Shown: in pieces, positions 36,867-45,550 of the stretch | How the letters are laid out: each line of letters begins with the position of its first letter | How positions within the stretch are numbered: the stretch's first letter is position 1 | Source: DATJIG01 sp050260515 | Lineage (GTDB): Bacteria; Pseudomonadota; Alphaproteobacteria; SMXQ01 | Direction: 5' to 3' | Length of the DNA: 64,000 nucleotides | NCBI GenBank assembly: GCA_050260515.1 | Contig: JBLNCI010000010.1 | Location: forward strand, 1 to 64,000 | Position numbers and translations under genes: made by a program | Notes under the pieces: generated by a model | Seen by the model: only the letters and a program-made list of their open reading frames with translations | Told to the model about the DNA's origin: nothing | The model's database searches: none

Positions 36867-38636
36867 CTAGCGGCGGCCCTTCATCAGGCCGGACGTGATC
36901 CGGTTGTGCAGCTCGTCGCCCGGCACCGGCCGCGAGAACAGGAATCCCTGGATGAGGTCGCAGCCCTCCGCCTTCAGGGCTGCGAGCTGCGCCTCGGTCT
37001 CGACGCCCTCGGCGACGGTCTTGACGTGCAGGCTCTTCGCCATGGCGATGATGGCGCGGACGATCGCCGCGTCGCCGTCGTCGCTGGTCAGGTTCATGAT
37101 GAAGCTGCGATCGATCTTGAGCGTGCCGATCGGGAACTTCTTGAGCCGCGCGAGCGAGGAGTATCCGGCGCCGAAATCGTCGACCGCGATGCGCACGCCC
37201 ATCGACGCGATCTCGAGCAGCGACGACAGCGCCTCGCTGCCGTTCAGCATGAGGCTGCCTTCGGTCACCTCGATCTCGAGCGCGTCGGGGGGAAGATCGG
37301 CGGCGGAGAGCGCCTTGCCGACCGATTCCGCGAGGTGGGTTCCGCTGAGCTGCCGCGGCGAGACGTTCACGGCGATCACCGCGTCGCGCCAGCCCGCCTT
37401 GCGCCAGGACTGCGCCTCGGCGCAGGCCTTCATCAGCACCCAGTTGCCGATCGGCACGATAAGGCCGGTCTCCTCGGCGATCGGGATGAACTCGGCGGGC
37501 GAGATCGCGCCGCTCTCGGGATGATTCCAGCGGAGCAGGGCCTCGGCCGCGATCATCCGGCTCGTTCTCGCGTCGTACTGGGGCTGGTAGGCCAGCGAAA
37601 GCTGCTCGCGCTCGAACGCATGACGCAGGTCGGTCTCCAGCGTGAGGCGCCGGATCGCCGCGCCGTAGGTGCCGAGGATGTGGAACTGCGCCTGGTTGCG
37701 GCCTTGATCCTTGGCCTTGTACATCGCCGCGTCGGCGTTGGTGAGGAGAGCGTCGGCGTCGGCGCCGTCGTTCGGGAAGATGCTGATGCCGATCGACGCG
37801 GTCACGAACACGTCGTGCCCTTCGAGGACGAACGGCTTGGACAGGCTCTGAAGGATGTCGTCGGCAATGCCGGCGGCGCCGGCGGCGTCGTCGAGCGGCG
37901 CCGTAAGGACCGCGAACTCGTCGCCGCCGAGGCGCGCGATCGAGCCTGCGTGCCCCACGGCGGCACGGACCCGCGACGCGACTTCGCGCAGCAGCTTGTC
38001 GCCACGGCCATGGCCGAGGGTGTCGTTGACCAGCTTGAAGCGATCCAGGTCGAGAAGCATGACCGCAAAGCGGGTGCCGGCGTCCTCGGCGCTCTCGAGC
38101 GCCTGGCGCAATTGGGTCTGCAGCCAGTCGCGGTTGGGAAGTCCTGTCAGCCGGTCGAAGGTGGTGAGCTGGTGAATGTGCGCCTCTGCGCGCTTGCGCT
38201 CGACGGCGTAGTGCAGCGCGCGCGACAGCACCTTCACGCCGTCGCGGTCCTTGACGACGTAGTCCTGCGCGCCGCGGATCGCCGCCTCGGCCGCGAGCGC
38301 CTCGTCGTCGTCACCGAGGACGAGGATCGGGACGTCGCGCGGCAGGGTCGCGGAGAGTTCCGTCACCTTGACCAGCGCCGCTGCGTGATCCGCGCCGAGA
38401 TCGAGGAGAACGGCATCGTATTCGCCCGACGACGCAGCCTCGGCGCATTCGGTGGAGTTCGACGCGGTGCGGAGGACGGCGCGGGTGGTGTGGCGGCTCG
38501 CGCTGAGACCGGATTCGAGGAGCCAGCGCGTCTGCGGCGCGGCGCCGACGAGCAATACCCGAAGGATGCGCGCGAGAGAGGACGAACTCTCCGAGCTACG
38601 TGCGGCGGTCGCTGGCGGATTCGGCAGAACTGACAT
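36867..38636 (-). CDS. receiver-GGDEF-EAL protein (bifunctional c-di-GMP enzyme candidate)
   Basis: About 589 residues. A receiver-like N-terminal part (about 25-140) keeps an Asp near 79 (DAVLLDLGAD) but begins LLVGAAPQ, lacking the acidic pair that binds metal, so it looks degenerate. The GGDEF domain has an intact RLGGDEF active-site loop, and the EAL domain carries EALLRW, DDFGAGYSSLARL and KIDRSF. Both cyclase and phosphodiesterase activity are possible. Start at ATG 38636 with GGAGGAGG upstream; 38711 is an alternative. Links to motility are plausible from the CtrA block elsewhere in the window. Confidence 0.88.
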   Translation of the reverse strand: MSVLPNPPATAARSSESSSSLARILRVLLVGAAPQTRWLLESGLSASRHTTRAVLRTASNSTECAEAASSGEYDAVLLDLGADHAAALVKVTELSATLPRDVPILVLGDDDEALAAEAAIRGAQDYVVKDRDGVKVLSRALHYAVERKRAEAHIHQLTTFDRLTGLPNRDWLQTQLRQALESAEDAGTRFAVMLLDLDRFKLVNDTLGHGRGDKLLREVASRVRAAVGHAGSIARLGGDEFAVLTAPLDDAAGAAGIADDILQSLSKPFVLEGHDVFVTASIGISIFPNDGADADALLTNADAAMYKAKDQGRNQAQFHILGTYGAAIRRLTLETDLRHAFEREQLSLAYQPQYDARTSRMIAAEALLRWNHPESGAISPAEFIPIAEETGLIVPIGNWVLMKACAEAQSWRKAGWRDAVIAVNVSPRQLSGTHLAESVGKALSAADLPPDALEIEVTEGSLMLNGSEALSSLLEIASMGVRIAVDDFGAGYSSLARLKKFPIGTLKIDRSFIMNLTSDDGDAAIVRAIIAMAKSLHVKTVAEGVETEAQLAALKAEGCDLIQGFLFSRPVPGDELHNRITSGLMKGRR

Positions 38637-38963
38637 AAAAACCGCGGCCTCCTCCCTGGAGCGAAGCGCCTGCATGGCGCCTGCGGGTACTGGGCGCATT
38701 CCACGCCACAAGTCCTAAAAATCGTTAAAAGTGTCCGGGACAATTAAATGGCATTTGAAGTAATAACCGTGCGGTTTGCCGCGTTTCCGAGGGTTTCCTG
38801 AGGAACGACTGAGCGCGGCGCTCGCGTTAACTATGTCAGGCCGCTGACGTCGGTGCGGCATGTTTCCCAGAGGGCCGCGCGCGGATCCGCCGCGTTGTCG
38901 ACGCGGCTCTCCATGGTCGGCGCGATGGCGCCACGCGAACGGCCGCCCTAAAGTGTCGCGCGT
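38637..38963. other. gap upstream of the GGDEF-EAL gene
   Basis: No gene is supported. It holds the leader of the GGDEF-EAL gene with its GGAGGAGG site, A/T-richer DNA around 38720-38760 with TTAA words at 38725 and 38744 that are not 7 bp apart, and the region before tRNA-Leu. Promoters for the tRNA are likely but not clear. Confidence 0.5.
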
Positions 38964-39050
38964 GCCCGCTTGGCGGAATTGGTAGACGCAGCGGACTTAA
39001 AATCCGCAACCCGCGAGGGTGTCCCGGTTCGAGTCCGGGAGCGGGCACCA
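38964..39050 (+). tRNA. tRNA-Leu (anticodon TAA)
   Basis: 87 nt with CCA encoded. The acceptor stem GCCCGCT (38964-38970) pairs with AGCGGGC (39040-39046). The anticodon stem GCGGA/TCCGC encloses CTTAAAA with TAA at 38998-39000. The long variable arm typical of leucine tRNAs and the GGTTCGAGTCC T-loop are present. Confidence 0.97.
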
Positions 39051-39075
39051 GCCGGGGGCCGGTCAGCGCGCCCCT

Positions 39076-39459
39076 TCAGTACGCCTTGTACTGCTTTTCC
39101 TCGACCAGCTCCGAGCTCAGCAGAAGATTGATCTCCCGCTTGATGCGCCCGCGCTCGTCGTTGGTGCGGTAGACGGCGCGCGCGAGCGCAATGAACTCGT
39201 CGTCGAAGAGCTGGCTGGCCTCGTGCTCGCGGATCCGGTCCTCGATGTCCCACAGCGATTCGTTGATCACCTTGAGCGCGCGCCGCAGATCTGACAGCCG
39301 CGGGTTGTTGCCCGCCTGGGTGCCGACCGCCTCCAGCTGCGACAGCTCGTTGCGCACGTTGCGCAGCGCGGTCTCGGAGGTCAGGCGCTCGCTCTTGATC
39401 TCGAGGATCGTGATCTTGTCGAGGAGCTCGCCCCAGGACGTCGGTACGAGAGGAGTCAT
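39076..39459 (-). CDS. DUF6165-like protein
   Basis: 127 residues, helical, with an opening VPTSWGELLDKITILEIKSERL and a conserved ELSQLEAVG segment that I associate with the DUF6165 family. These proteins are often encoded beside TPR-containing glycosyltransferases. Here it follows the TPR-GT gene with 18 bp between, on the same strand, so the two are probably one operon. Function unknown; a regulator or partner of the glycosyltransferase is a guess. Confidence 0.7.
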   Translation of the reverse strand: MTPLVPTSWGELLDKITILEIKSERLTSETALRNVRNELSQLEAVGTQAGNNPRLSDLRRALKVINESLWDIEDRIREHEASQLFDDEFIALARAVYRTNDERGRIKREINLLLSSELVEEKQYKAY

Positions 39460-39477
39460 TTGCGTCAGTCCATCACA

Positions 39478-41250
39478 TCAGGATGTACGGCGGGAATCCA
39501 GAAAAGCAGCAAGCTCCGTCTTCACCCGCGCGAGCACTGCGGACCAGTCTTCGATGCCGGGGGAGCGGAACAGCCGGGCGGTCGGATACCAGGGCGTGTC
39601 GTCACGGTCGAGCAGCCAAATCCAGTCGGCGTGATAAGGCAAGAGAATCCACGTCGGCTTGCCCATCGCTCCGGCGAGGTGGGCGATCGAGGTGTCGACG
39701 GTGACGACCAGGTCCACGAGCTCGATCAGCGCCGCGGTATCGTCAAAATCGGCGGCGAAGTGCAGGATGTTTCCGTGCCGCGCGAATGCCTCGCGGTCCG
39801 CCGGCCGGATGTCCTTCTGCAGGCTGACGAACTGCGCGTCGCAGGACAGCAGGTCCGCGAGCGCCGCGAACGGGATCGACCGGGGGAAGACATTGGCCGT
39901 CTCGGCGTTCCCCGACCAGGCGATGCCGATGCGAGGGCGGCCTTTAGCGCCGAGCAGCCGGTCCCACCGGCGCACGCGTTCGGGGTCGCTCGCGATGTAC
40001 GGCGTTGTCGGAATCGTGTCGAGCCGCGTTCCGAGCGCCAGCGGAAGGCTCATCAGAGGACAATGAACGTCGAACGGGGGCAGGGGCTCTCCCCGGCCGA
40101 CCACCATCGCCGGTCCATCGAGGCGGGCGAGCAGGGACTTGAGGGGTGGCTGGACTTCCAGCGCGACCCGCGCACCTTGCTCTGCGATCAGGCGCGCGAA
40201 GCGACAGAACTGGAGGGTATCGCCGAGGCCCTGCTCCGCGTGGAGCAGCACGGTCTTGCCCGTGATCGATTCGCCGCCGAGCCACGCCGGCTGCGCAAAA
40301 TCGCGCCCAGCGTCCTTCGACTGCGCGAGCGCCCATCTCCATTCGTATTCCCGCCAGCCCGCCTCGAAATCGCCCATCAACAGCAGGCAGAGACTCTTGT
40401 TCCAGTGCGCCTCCGGATTCCCGGGTGCGATTGCGAGCGCGCGGTCGAAGCTCGCGCAAGCCTCGGGCGGACGGTTCATCTCGCGCAGCACCACACCGCG
40501 GTTCACCAACGCATCGACGTCGTCCGCCCGGAGCGCAAGGGCGCGGTCGTAGCTGGCCAGCGCCTCGTCCATCCGGCGCAGATCGCGCAGCGCGTTGCCG
40601 CGGTTGACCAAGGCTTCCGCGTAACGCGGCGCGACGGCGAGCGCGCGGTCGTAACAGGCGAGCGCATCGCCGGGTTTTCGCAGCTCGCGGAGCGCGTTTC
40701 CCTTGTTGTTGTGCGCCTCGACGAAGGTGGGTTCGCCCGAAATGGCCGCGTCATAGTCGGCAACGGCATCAGTCGTGCGACCGAGCCGCCTCAGAACGTT
40801 GCCGCGGTGATAGAAGGCCTCGGTCTCGGGCGCGTTCGCGAGTATCGCGTCGAATCCGGCGAGCGCCTCGTCGAGGCGACCGAGCTGCGTCAGCAGGACG
40901 CAACGGTGCACCGCCGCCGGGATGAAGTCCGGCGCGTGAGCCGCTGCCATCGTGTAGGAGGCGAGCGCCTCGTCGCGGCGACCTTGCTGGCTGAGCACGT
41001 GCCCGAGGTTGAAGTGCATGTACGCGGCGCCGGGATCGACCTCCACCGCTTGCCGCAGAATGGCTTCGGCCTCGGGCAGTCGCCCCGCCTGCGCCAGCAT
41101 GACGCCGAGGAGCTGAAGCGCGTCGCGTTGCCGCGGCGCAGACCCCAGAACCTCCCGACAGGTCCGTTCCGCGGCGGCAAGATCGCCCGCCTCGTAGGCG
41201 GCGAAGGCGGCGCCCAACGCCTCTTGTAAGCTCTCGTCCTGCGTCGACAT
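39478..41250 (-). CDS. TPR protein with GT9-like glycosyltransferase domain
   Basis: 590 residues. The first about 330 are tetratricopeptide repeats (for example EALASYDRALALRADD and DALACYDRALAVAPRY). The last about 250 resemble heptosyltransferase-type GT-B enzymes: LLHAEQGLGDTLQFCRFARLI, RIGIAWSGNAE and TVDTSIAHLAGAMGKPTW. The TPR part is close to that of the gene at 42971, which suggests duplication. It likely glycosylates a protein or surface target; no target is visible. Start at ATG 41250. Confidence 0.82.
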   Translation of the reverse strand: MSTQDESLQEALGAAFAAYEAGDLAAAERTCREVLGSAPRQRDALQLLGVMLAQAGRLPEAEAILRQAVEVDPGAAYMHFNLGHVLSQQGRRDEALASYTMAAAHAPDFIPAAVHRCVLLTQLGRLDEALAGFDAILANAPETEAFYHRGNVLRRLGRTTDAVADYDAAISGEPTFVEAHNNKGNALRELRKPGDALACYDRALAVAPRYAEALVNRGNALRDLRRMDEALASYDRALALRADDVDALVNRGVVLREMNRPPEACASFDRALAIAPGNPEAHWNKSLCLLLMGDFEAGWREYEWRWALAQSKDAGRDFAQPAWLGGESITGKTVLLHAEQGLGDTLQFCRFARLIAEQGARVALEVQPPLKSLLARLDGPAMVVGRGEPLPPFDVHCPLMSLPLALGTRLDTIPTTPYIASDPERVRRWDRLLGAKGRPRIGIAWSGNAETANVFPRSIPFAALADLLSCDAQFVSLQKDIRPADREAFARHGNILHFAADFDDTAALIELVDLVVTVDTSIAHLAGAMGKPTWILLPYHADWIWLLDRDDTPWYPTARLFRSPGIEDWSAVLARVKTELAAFLDSRRTS

Positions 41251-41406
41251 CGACGAGCAACATCCTGCCTGACCGACGCTCGCGACGCTGGCGACCGCCG
41301 CGCCCACCATACGTGCGGTTGCCCGTGCTGCCAAGGCGCGGCGGCGATGACAAGCGCCGCCGGCGTCCCTACAATCCGGCCGACCTCCCAGCATCGAGTA
41401 GGAACG

Positions 41407-42075
41407 ATGGCCATCATCTCCCGTATGGAGCCGACGCTCGGCTCCGACCACACCGGTTTGATCCTGTTCGACAGCCTCAACGGCTACCTGCATCCGAGGG
41501 ACCCGAAGAAGCGCAAGTTCCTCGAGGAGAGAAGCATCCTCAGGAACATGACGCGCCTGCTGAAGGGCGCGCGTCGCGCGGGGCTCACGACGTTCTATCC
41601 AAGCGGCGCGCACGCCGCCGACGGTTCGGACACGGTTGCGCGGCTCACCGACACCGACATGAACCTCAACCCGATCCGCGGCAAGAACCAGTCGATCTCG
41701 CCGGGGATCCACAAGGGCAGCAAGGAGTCCGAGGTGGCGCCGGAGCTCAAGCCGGCGAAGGGCGACGTCATGGTGCCGAAGCACCGCTGGAACAGCTTCT
41801 ACCAGACCGACCTCGAGTTCCATCTCAAGATGCGCGCCATCGACACGATCGTGATCGCCGGAGGGTCCACCGATGTCGGCATCGCCTCGACCGTGTTCGC
41901 CGCCCGCGACATGGACCTCGGCATCGTGGTCGTCCGCGATTGCTGCTACTCCGCGCGCGGCAACAACAACGAGTTCTTCATGACCCGCGTGTTCCCCCGC
42001 ATGGGACGCGTGATGGACACCGACGAGGTCGTAGAGCTGATGCTCGCGGGCTCAAAGAAAACGAAGAAGCGCTGA
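41407..42075 (+). CDS. isochorismatase-like hydrolase lacking the nucleophilic Cys
   Basis: 222 residues of the isochorismatase/cysteine hydrolase fold: LILFDSLNGYLHP (Asp) and VPKHRWNSFYQTDLE (Lys). The third motif reads GGSTDVGIASTVFAARD, so Gly stands where most family members have the catalytic Cys. Similar Gly versions are known among true isochorismatases such as EntB and PhzD, but the rest of this protein does not clearly match those. Start at ATG 41407 with AGGAA upstream. The dienelactone hydrolase-like gene follows after 10 bp. Confidence 0.8.
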   Translation: MAIISRMEPTLGSDHTGLILFDSLNGYLHPRDPKKRKFLEERSILRNMTRLLKGARRAGLTTFYPSGAHAADGSDTVARLTDTDMNLNPIRGKNQSISPGIHKGSKESEVAPELKPAKGDVMVPKHRWNSFYQTDLEFHLKMRAIDTIVIAGGSTDVGIASTVFAARDMDLGIVVVRDCCYSARGNNNEFFMTRVFPRMGRVMDTDEVVELMLAGSKKTKKR

Positions 42076-42085
42076 AAGGGAGACC

Positions 42086-42892
42086 ATGGCCAACATCACC
42101 ACCAAGTCGCTGAGCCTGAAGGGCGGCCTGCCTGCCTTTCTCGCCGTTCCTGCCAATGCGCGCGGCCGCGTGCCGGCCGTCGTCCTGATGCACGAACGCT
42201 ATGGCTTCGTGAAGCACACGCAGGACTTGGCCGAGCGCTTCGCTCATGACGGCTTCGTCTGCATCGCGCCCGATTGCTTCTACCGCCATCCGGACCAAAA
42301 GGAACTCCACGCGGGAAACTCCCGCTACGACCTCACCGATCCGGAGTCCGTCGAGCTGCTGTCGATCGCCATCGACGCGCTGAAGGACGTCAAGGAAGCG
42401 GACTCCGAAAAGGTGGCGGTCAAGGGCGTGTGCCAGACCGGGCGGCACCCGCTGATCCTCGCCGCCGAGCGTCCGATCGGCGCGGCGCTGGTGTGGTACG
42501 GCGCCGCCTCGAAGCGCGAGTGGGAGGTCACGAAGGACCAGCCCAAGCCGCTCGAGGAGGTCATCGCCAAGATCGACTGCCCGGTGCTCGGCGTGTTCGG
42601 CGAGGCCGACCACATCATCTCGCTCGACGACGTGCGGCGGTTCCGCGACGTGCTCGAGAAGCACAAGAAGAGCTACGAGATCCACTGCTACAAGGGCGCG
42701 CCGCACGGGTGGCTGAACGACACGATGCCGGGCCGCTATCGGCGGGAGCAGGCGGAGGCCGGATGGGCCGCGCAGCGCGCGTTCCTCAAGGAGGTCTTCG
42801 GCCCGACCTACGACCGCAACGGCCTCTACTGGAAGTTCGAGTGCGGCTCGAGCCGCAACTACGACTTCAAGAAGAACGTGCGCCTCGAATAG
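42086..42892 (+). CDS. dienelactone hydrolase-family protein
   Basis: 268 residues of the dienelactone hydrolase alpha/beta group: LMHERYGF (Glu), GVCQTGRHPLI (Cys nucleophile, normally GxCxGG), LGVFGEADHIIS (Asp) and KGAPHGWLND (His). The triad is therefore complete, though the GxCxTG variation is unusual. Substrate unknown. It follows the isochorismatase-like gene closely, so both are probably co-transcribed, ending at the terminator at 42915. Confidence 0.85.
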   Translation: MANITTKSLSLKGGLPAFLAVPANARGRVPAVVLMHERYGFVKHTQDLAERFAHDGFVCIAPDCFYRHPDQKELHAGNSRYDLTDPESVELLSIAIDALKDVKEADSEKVAVKGVCQTGRHPLILAAERPIGAALVWYGAASKREWEVTKDQPKPLEEVIAKIDCPVLGVFGEADHIISLDDVRRFRDVLEKHKKSYEIHCYKGAPHGWLNDTMPGRYRREQAEAGWAAQRAFLKEVFGPTYDRNGLYWKFECGSSRNYDFKKNVRLE

Positions 42893-42914
42893 CGGGCTCC
42901 GCAGGCTCGAGGAG

Positions 42915-42942
42915 AAAGGCCCCGGAGGACTCCGGGGCCTTT
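42915..42942. terminator. bidirectional intrinsic terminator
   Basis: AAAGGCCCCGGA (42915-42926) pairs with TCCGGGGCCTTT (42931-42942) around GGAC, followed by more T. It lies between the convergent DLH and TPR-GT41 genes. Confidence 0.9.
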
Positions 42943-42970
42943 TTGCTGACCGAGCTTTTGCCCCGGCTCC

Positions 42971-45379
42971 TCAGGGTATCGCTGCCACTGAAAACGATAC
43001 CGGCGCTTCTCCGCGCTGGTGCCGCTCCCACATCATCCGGTAGGCGGCTTCGAGGTGGCGGCGATAGCGGTCGGTGTCGAACAGCGGGCGGGTGCGGCGG
43101 TTGGCGAGCAGTTTCGCGCGAACGGTCGCGAGCGCGTGCGGATCGCACGCGAGGCGCACGCCCTCTTCCTCGTAGCGTTCGGGCGTATCGGCGATCAGCT
43201 CCGGCAGGTCGAGCGCGTGGAGCAGGCTCGCCGCGACCCGGCCGGCGAACGTCGATCCCGGACAGGTGAGCACCGGAAGCCCCGCCCACAGCGCGTCGCT
43301 GGCGGTGGTGTGCGCGTTGTACGGCAGGGTGTCGAGGAAGAGATCCGCGAGCGCCTGGCGCGCGAAGTGCTGCGCCGGCGGCAGGCGCGGCGCGAATACG
43401 ATGCGCCCGGCGTCGACGCCCCGGGCCTCTGCTTCGCGGCGGAGATTCGGTGCCACGGCGGGGTTGCCTTCGAGCAGCCACAGCACGCTGCCATCGACCG
43501 CACGGAGCATCCGCATCCAGCGGTCGAACATCTCGGGCGTCAGCTTGTAAGTGTTGTTGAACGAGCAGAAGACAAATCCCCGCTCTGGCAGTCCGGCGTC
43601 TCTCCGCGTCAGCGTCGGATTGGGGATGGGACGCCGTGAGTCGTTCGGCTGATACGAATCCGGAAGAATGACGACCTTCTCGTCGTAGAAGGCGTATTCG
43701 CCTTCCGGGATCACGCGACGGTCGGCGATGATGTAATCGGCGGCGGCGCTTCCGAGGGTGCCCGGGAATCCGAGATAGTTGATCTGGATGGGGGCTGGTC
43801 GGCGCGCGAACACGCCGTTCCGGCCGAAGCCGAAGTAGCCGTTGAGGTTGATCAGGATGTCGATCCCGGCGTGGCGGACGGCCGCCGCCGCGTCCGAGTC
43901 CGACATTCCCGAGATGTCGATCAGGGCATCGAACGCTGCCGTCAGCCGCCGGCGCGTCGCGCTGCCGTCGTCGATCCCGTTGTCGAATCCGACCACCTCG
44001 AATCGCGACTTGTCGTGACCTTCGATGACGCCGACGAGGAGGAACGCCGTCGCCTGTTCGCAGAACTCGCCCGATACGTACCCGAGCCGGATCCGGTCCC
44101 GTGACCTACGCGCATGCGCCGGTCCGGCGATGATCGGAAACCGGTCGGCCGCGAAAAGCCGGGCGCATTGCTGTTCGTCGGCAGGCGATCGGGAAATCGC
44201 AAGGAAGGCAAAGGGGTCGCAGACGCGCTCGCCGCCGCGAACGCCTGCGACGACGGCTGCCCACAGATCCGGATGTTCGCGCCAGTCGCAGCAGTGCATT
44301 CGTGCATGGAGGAGATCCCCCGCGAGATACTCGAACCGGGGCGCTTTGTCCTGCCGCTCGAGTTCCCGGAGTCGCTCGAAATCGGCGGCAGCGGCGGCGT
44401 AGTCGCGGTGGTGAAGCAGCGCCTGCGCGCGGTTGAACAGGGCCTCCGCGTAGTCGGGTCGCAGTTCCAGCGCCCGACTGAAAGCCGCGATCGCATCGGC
44501 GGTGCGCCGCAACGAATTCAGCGCGCTGCCGCGGTTGTTCGCCGCTTCGGCGTAGCCTGGCTCGAGCGCGAGCGCCCGGTCGTAGCTCGCGAGTGCCTCC
44601 TCGTAGCGGTGGAGGTCCTTGAGCGCGTTGCCCCGGTTGTAGTGCGCGGCGGCGAATTGCGGCGCCGCGGCGAGCGCCGCGTCGTAGCTCGCGACGGCCT
44701 CAGCGGCACGGCCCTGTCGTTGCAGAGCGATGCCACGGTTGTTGAGCGCGTCGGGATAGCCGGGCGCGCTTTTCAGGGCCGCGTCGTAGCTCGCGATCGC
44801 CTCGGACCACCGCCCGAGATCGAGTAGCGCATTGCCGCGATTGTAGAGTATTTCCGGGTCGTCGGGGGCGAGGGTCAGCGCGCGCTCGTAGTCGGCCAGC
44901 GCCTCGTCTGCACGCCCGAGGCGTTTCAGCGCATTGCCCCGATGGTAGAACGCGTCGGCGCTGGTCTCGCGCTCGAGCACGGCATTCAAGCCGTCGATGG
45001 CCTCGGGGACGCGCCCAAGCTGGATCAGCACCACGCAGCGGTGGATCGCCGCCGGCGCGAAATCGGGCGCATGGGTGGTCGCCATCGTGTACGACGCGAG
45101 CGCCTCCTCGCGTCGGCCCTGCTGGGACAACACGTGGCCGAGATTGAAGTGCATGAAGGCGGCGCCCGGATCGGTCTCGACCGCCTCGCGCAGCACCCTC
45201 TCGGCCTCGGTCAGGCGGCCCGACTGCGCGAGGATCACGCCGAGCAGCTGAAGCGCCTCGCGCTGGCGTGGCAGCGCGCCCAGCACGTCGCGGCAGGTCC
45301 GTTCGGCGGTCGCCGTATCGCCCGCCTCGTGGGCGGCGTACGCGGCGCTGAGAGCATCGTGCAAAGGTACGTTCGACAT
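42971..45379 (-). CDS. TPR protein with O-GlcNAc-transferase-like (GT41) domain
   Basis: 802 residues. TPRs fill about the first 340 residues, closely matching those of the 39478 gene (FNLGHVLSQQGR and AFYHRGN are shared). The rest is a SPINDLY/OGT-type GT-B domain: IRLGYVSGEF, PIQINYLGFPGT, FVFCSFNNTYKLTPE, and the closing DTLPYNAHTTASDALWAGLPVLTCPGSTFAGRV. Predicted to add a sugar (GlcNAc, fucose or other) to Ser/Thr of proteins. Targets are unknown; flagellin is a possible one in a motile organism. Confidence 0.9.
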   Translation of the reverse strand: MSNVPLHDALSAAYAAHEAGDTATAERTCRDVLGALPRQREALQLLGVILAQSGRLTEAERVLREAVETDPGAAFMHFNLGHVLSQQGRREEALASYTMATTHAPDFAPAAIHRCVVLIQLGRVPEAIDGLNAVLERETSADAFYHRGNALKRLGRADEALADYERALTLAPDDPEILYNRGNALLDLGRWSEAIASYDAALKSAPGYPDALNNRGIALQRQGRAAEAVASYDAALAAAPQFAAAHYNRGNALKDLHRYEEALASYDRALALEPGYAEAANNRGSALNSLRRTADAIAAFSRALELRPDYAEALFNRAQALLHHRDYAAAAADFERLRELERQDKAPRFEYLAGDLLHARMHCCDWREHPDLWAAVVAGVRGGERVCDPFAFLAISRSPADEQQCARLFAADRFPIIAGPAHARRSRDRIRLGYVSGEFCEQATAFLLVGVIEGHDKSRFEVVGFDNGIDDGSATRRRLTAAFDALIDISGMSDSDAAAAVRHAGIDILINLNGYFGFGRNGVFARRPAPIQINYLGFPGTLGSAAADYIIADRRVIPEGEYAFYDEKVVILPDSYQPNDSRRPIPNPTLTRRDAGLPERGFVFCSFNNTYKLTPEMFDRWMRMLRAVDGSVLWLLEGNPAVAPNLRREAEARGVDAGRIVFAPRLPPAQHFARQALADLFLDTLPYNAHTTASDALWAGLPVLTCPGSTFAGRVAASLLHALDLPELIADTPERYEEEGVRLACDPHALATVRAKLLANRRTRPLFDTDRYRRHLEAAYRMMWERHQRGEAPVSFSVAAIP

Positions 45380-45489
45380 CGACCGGATGCGTTAATACGG
45401 GTGGCAGAGCCCTGCCGGGAGCGGGCGTCGCGACGGAGCGCCGCCGCTCTGTAGGCGCAGGTAACATCGCGTCAAATCGCCGCAGAGAA

Positions 45490-45518
45490 AAGGCCCCGGA
45501 GGGAACCTCCGGGGCCTT
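45490..45518 (-). terminator. intrinsic terminator of the second Bug gene
   Basis: AAGGCCCCGGAGG (45490-45502) pairs with CCTCCGGGGCCTT (45506-45518) around GAA. The minus strand continues as TTTTC. It lies between the 45551 gene and the TPR-GT41 gene. Confidence 0.88.
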
Positions 45519-45550
45519 GGCGACCGTTCGCGATCGTCAGTCCGATACCG

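Noticed and set aside
38725..38747. CtrA box before the GGDEF-EAL gene
   Set aside because: The two TTAA words are 15 bp apart, not 7.
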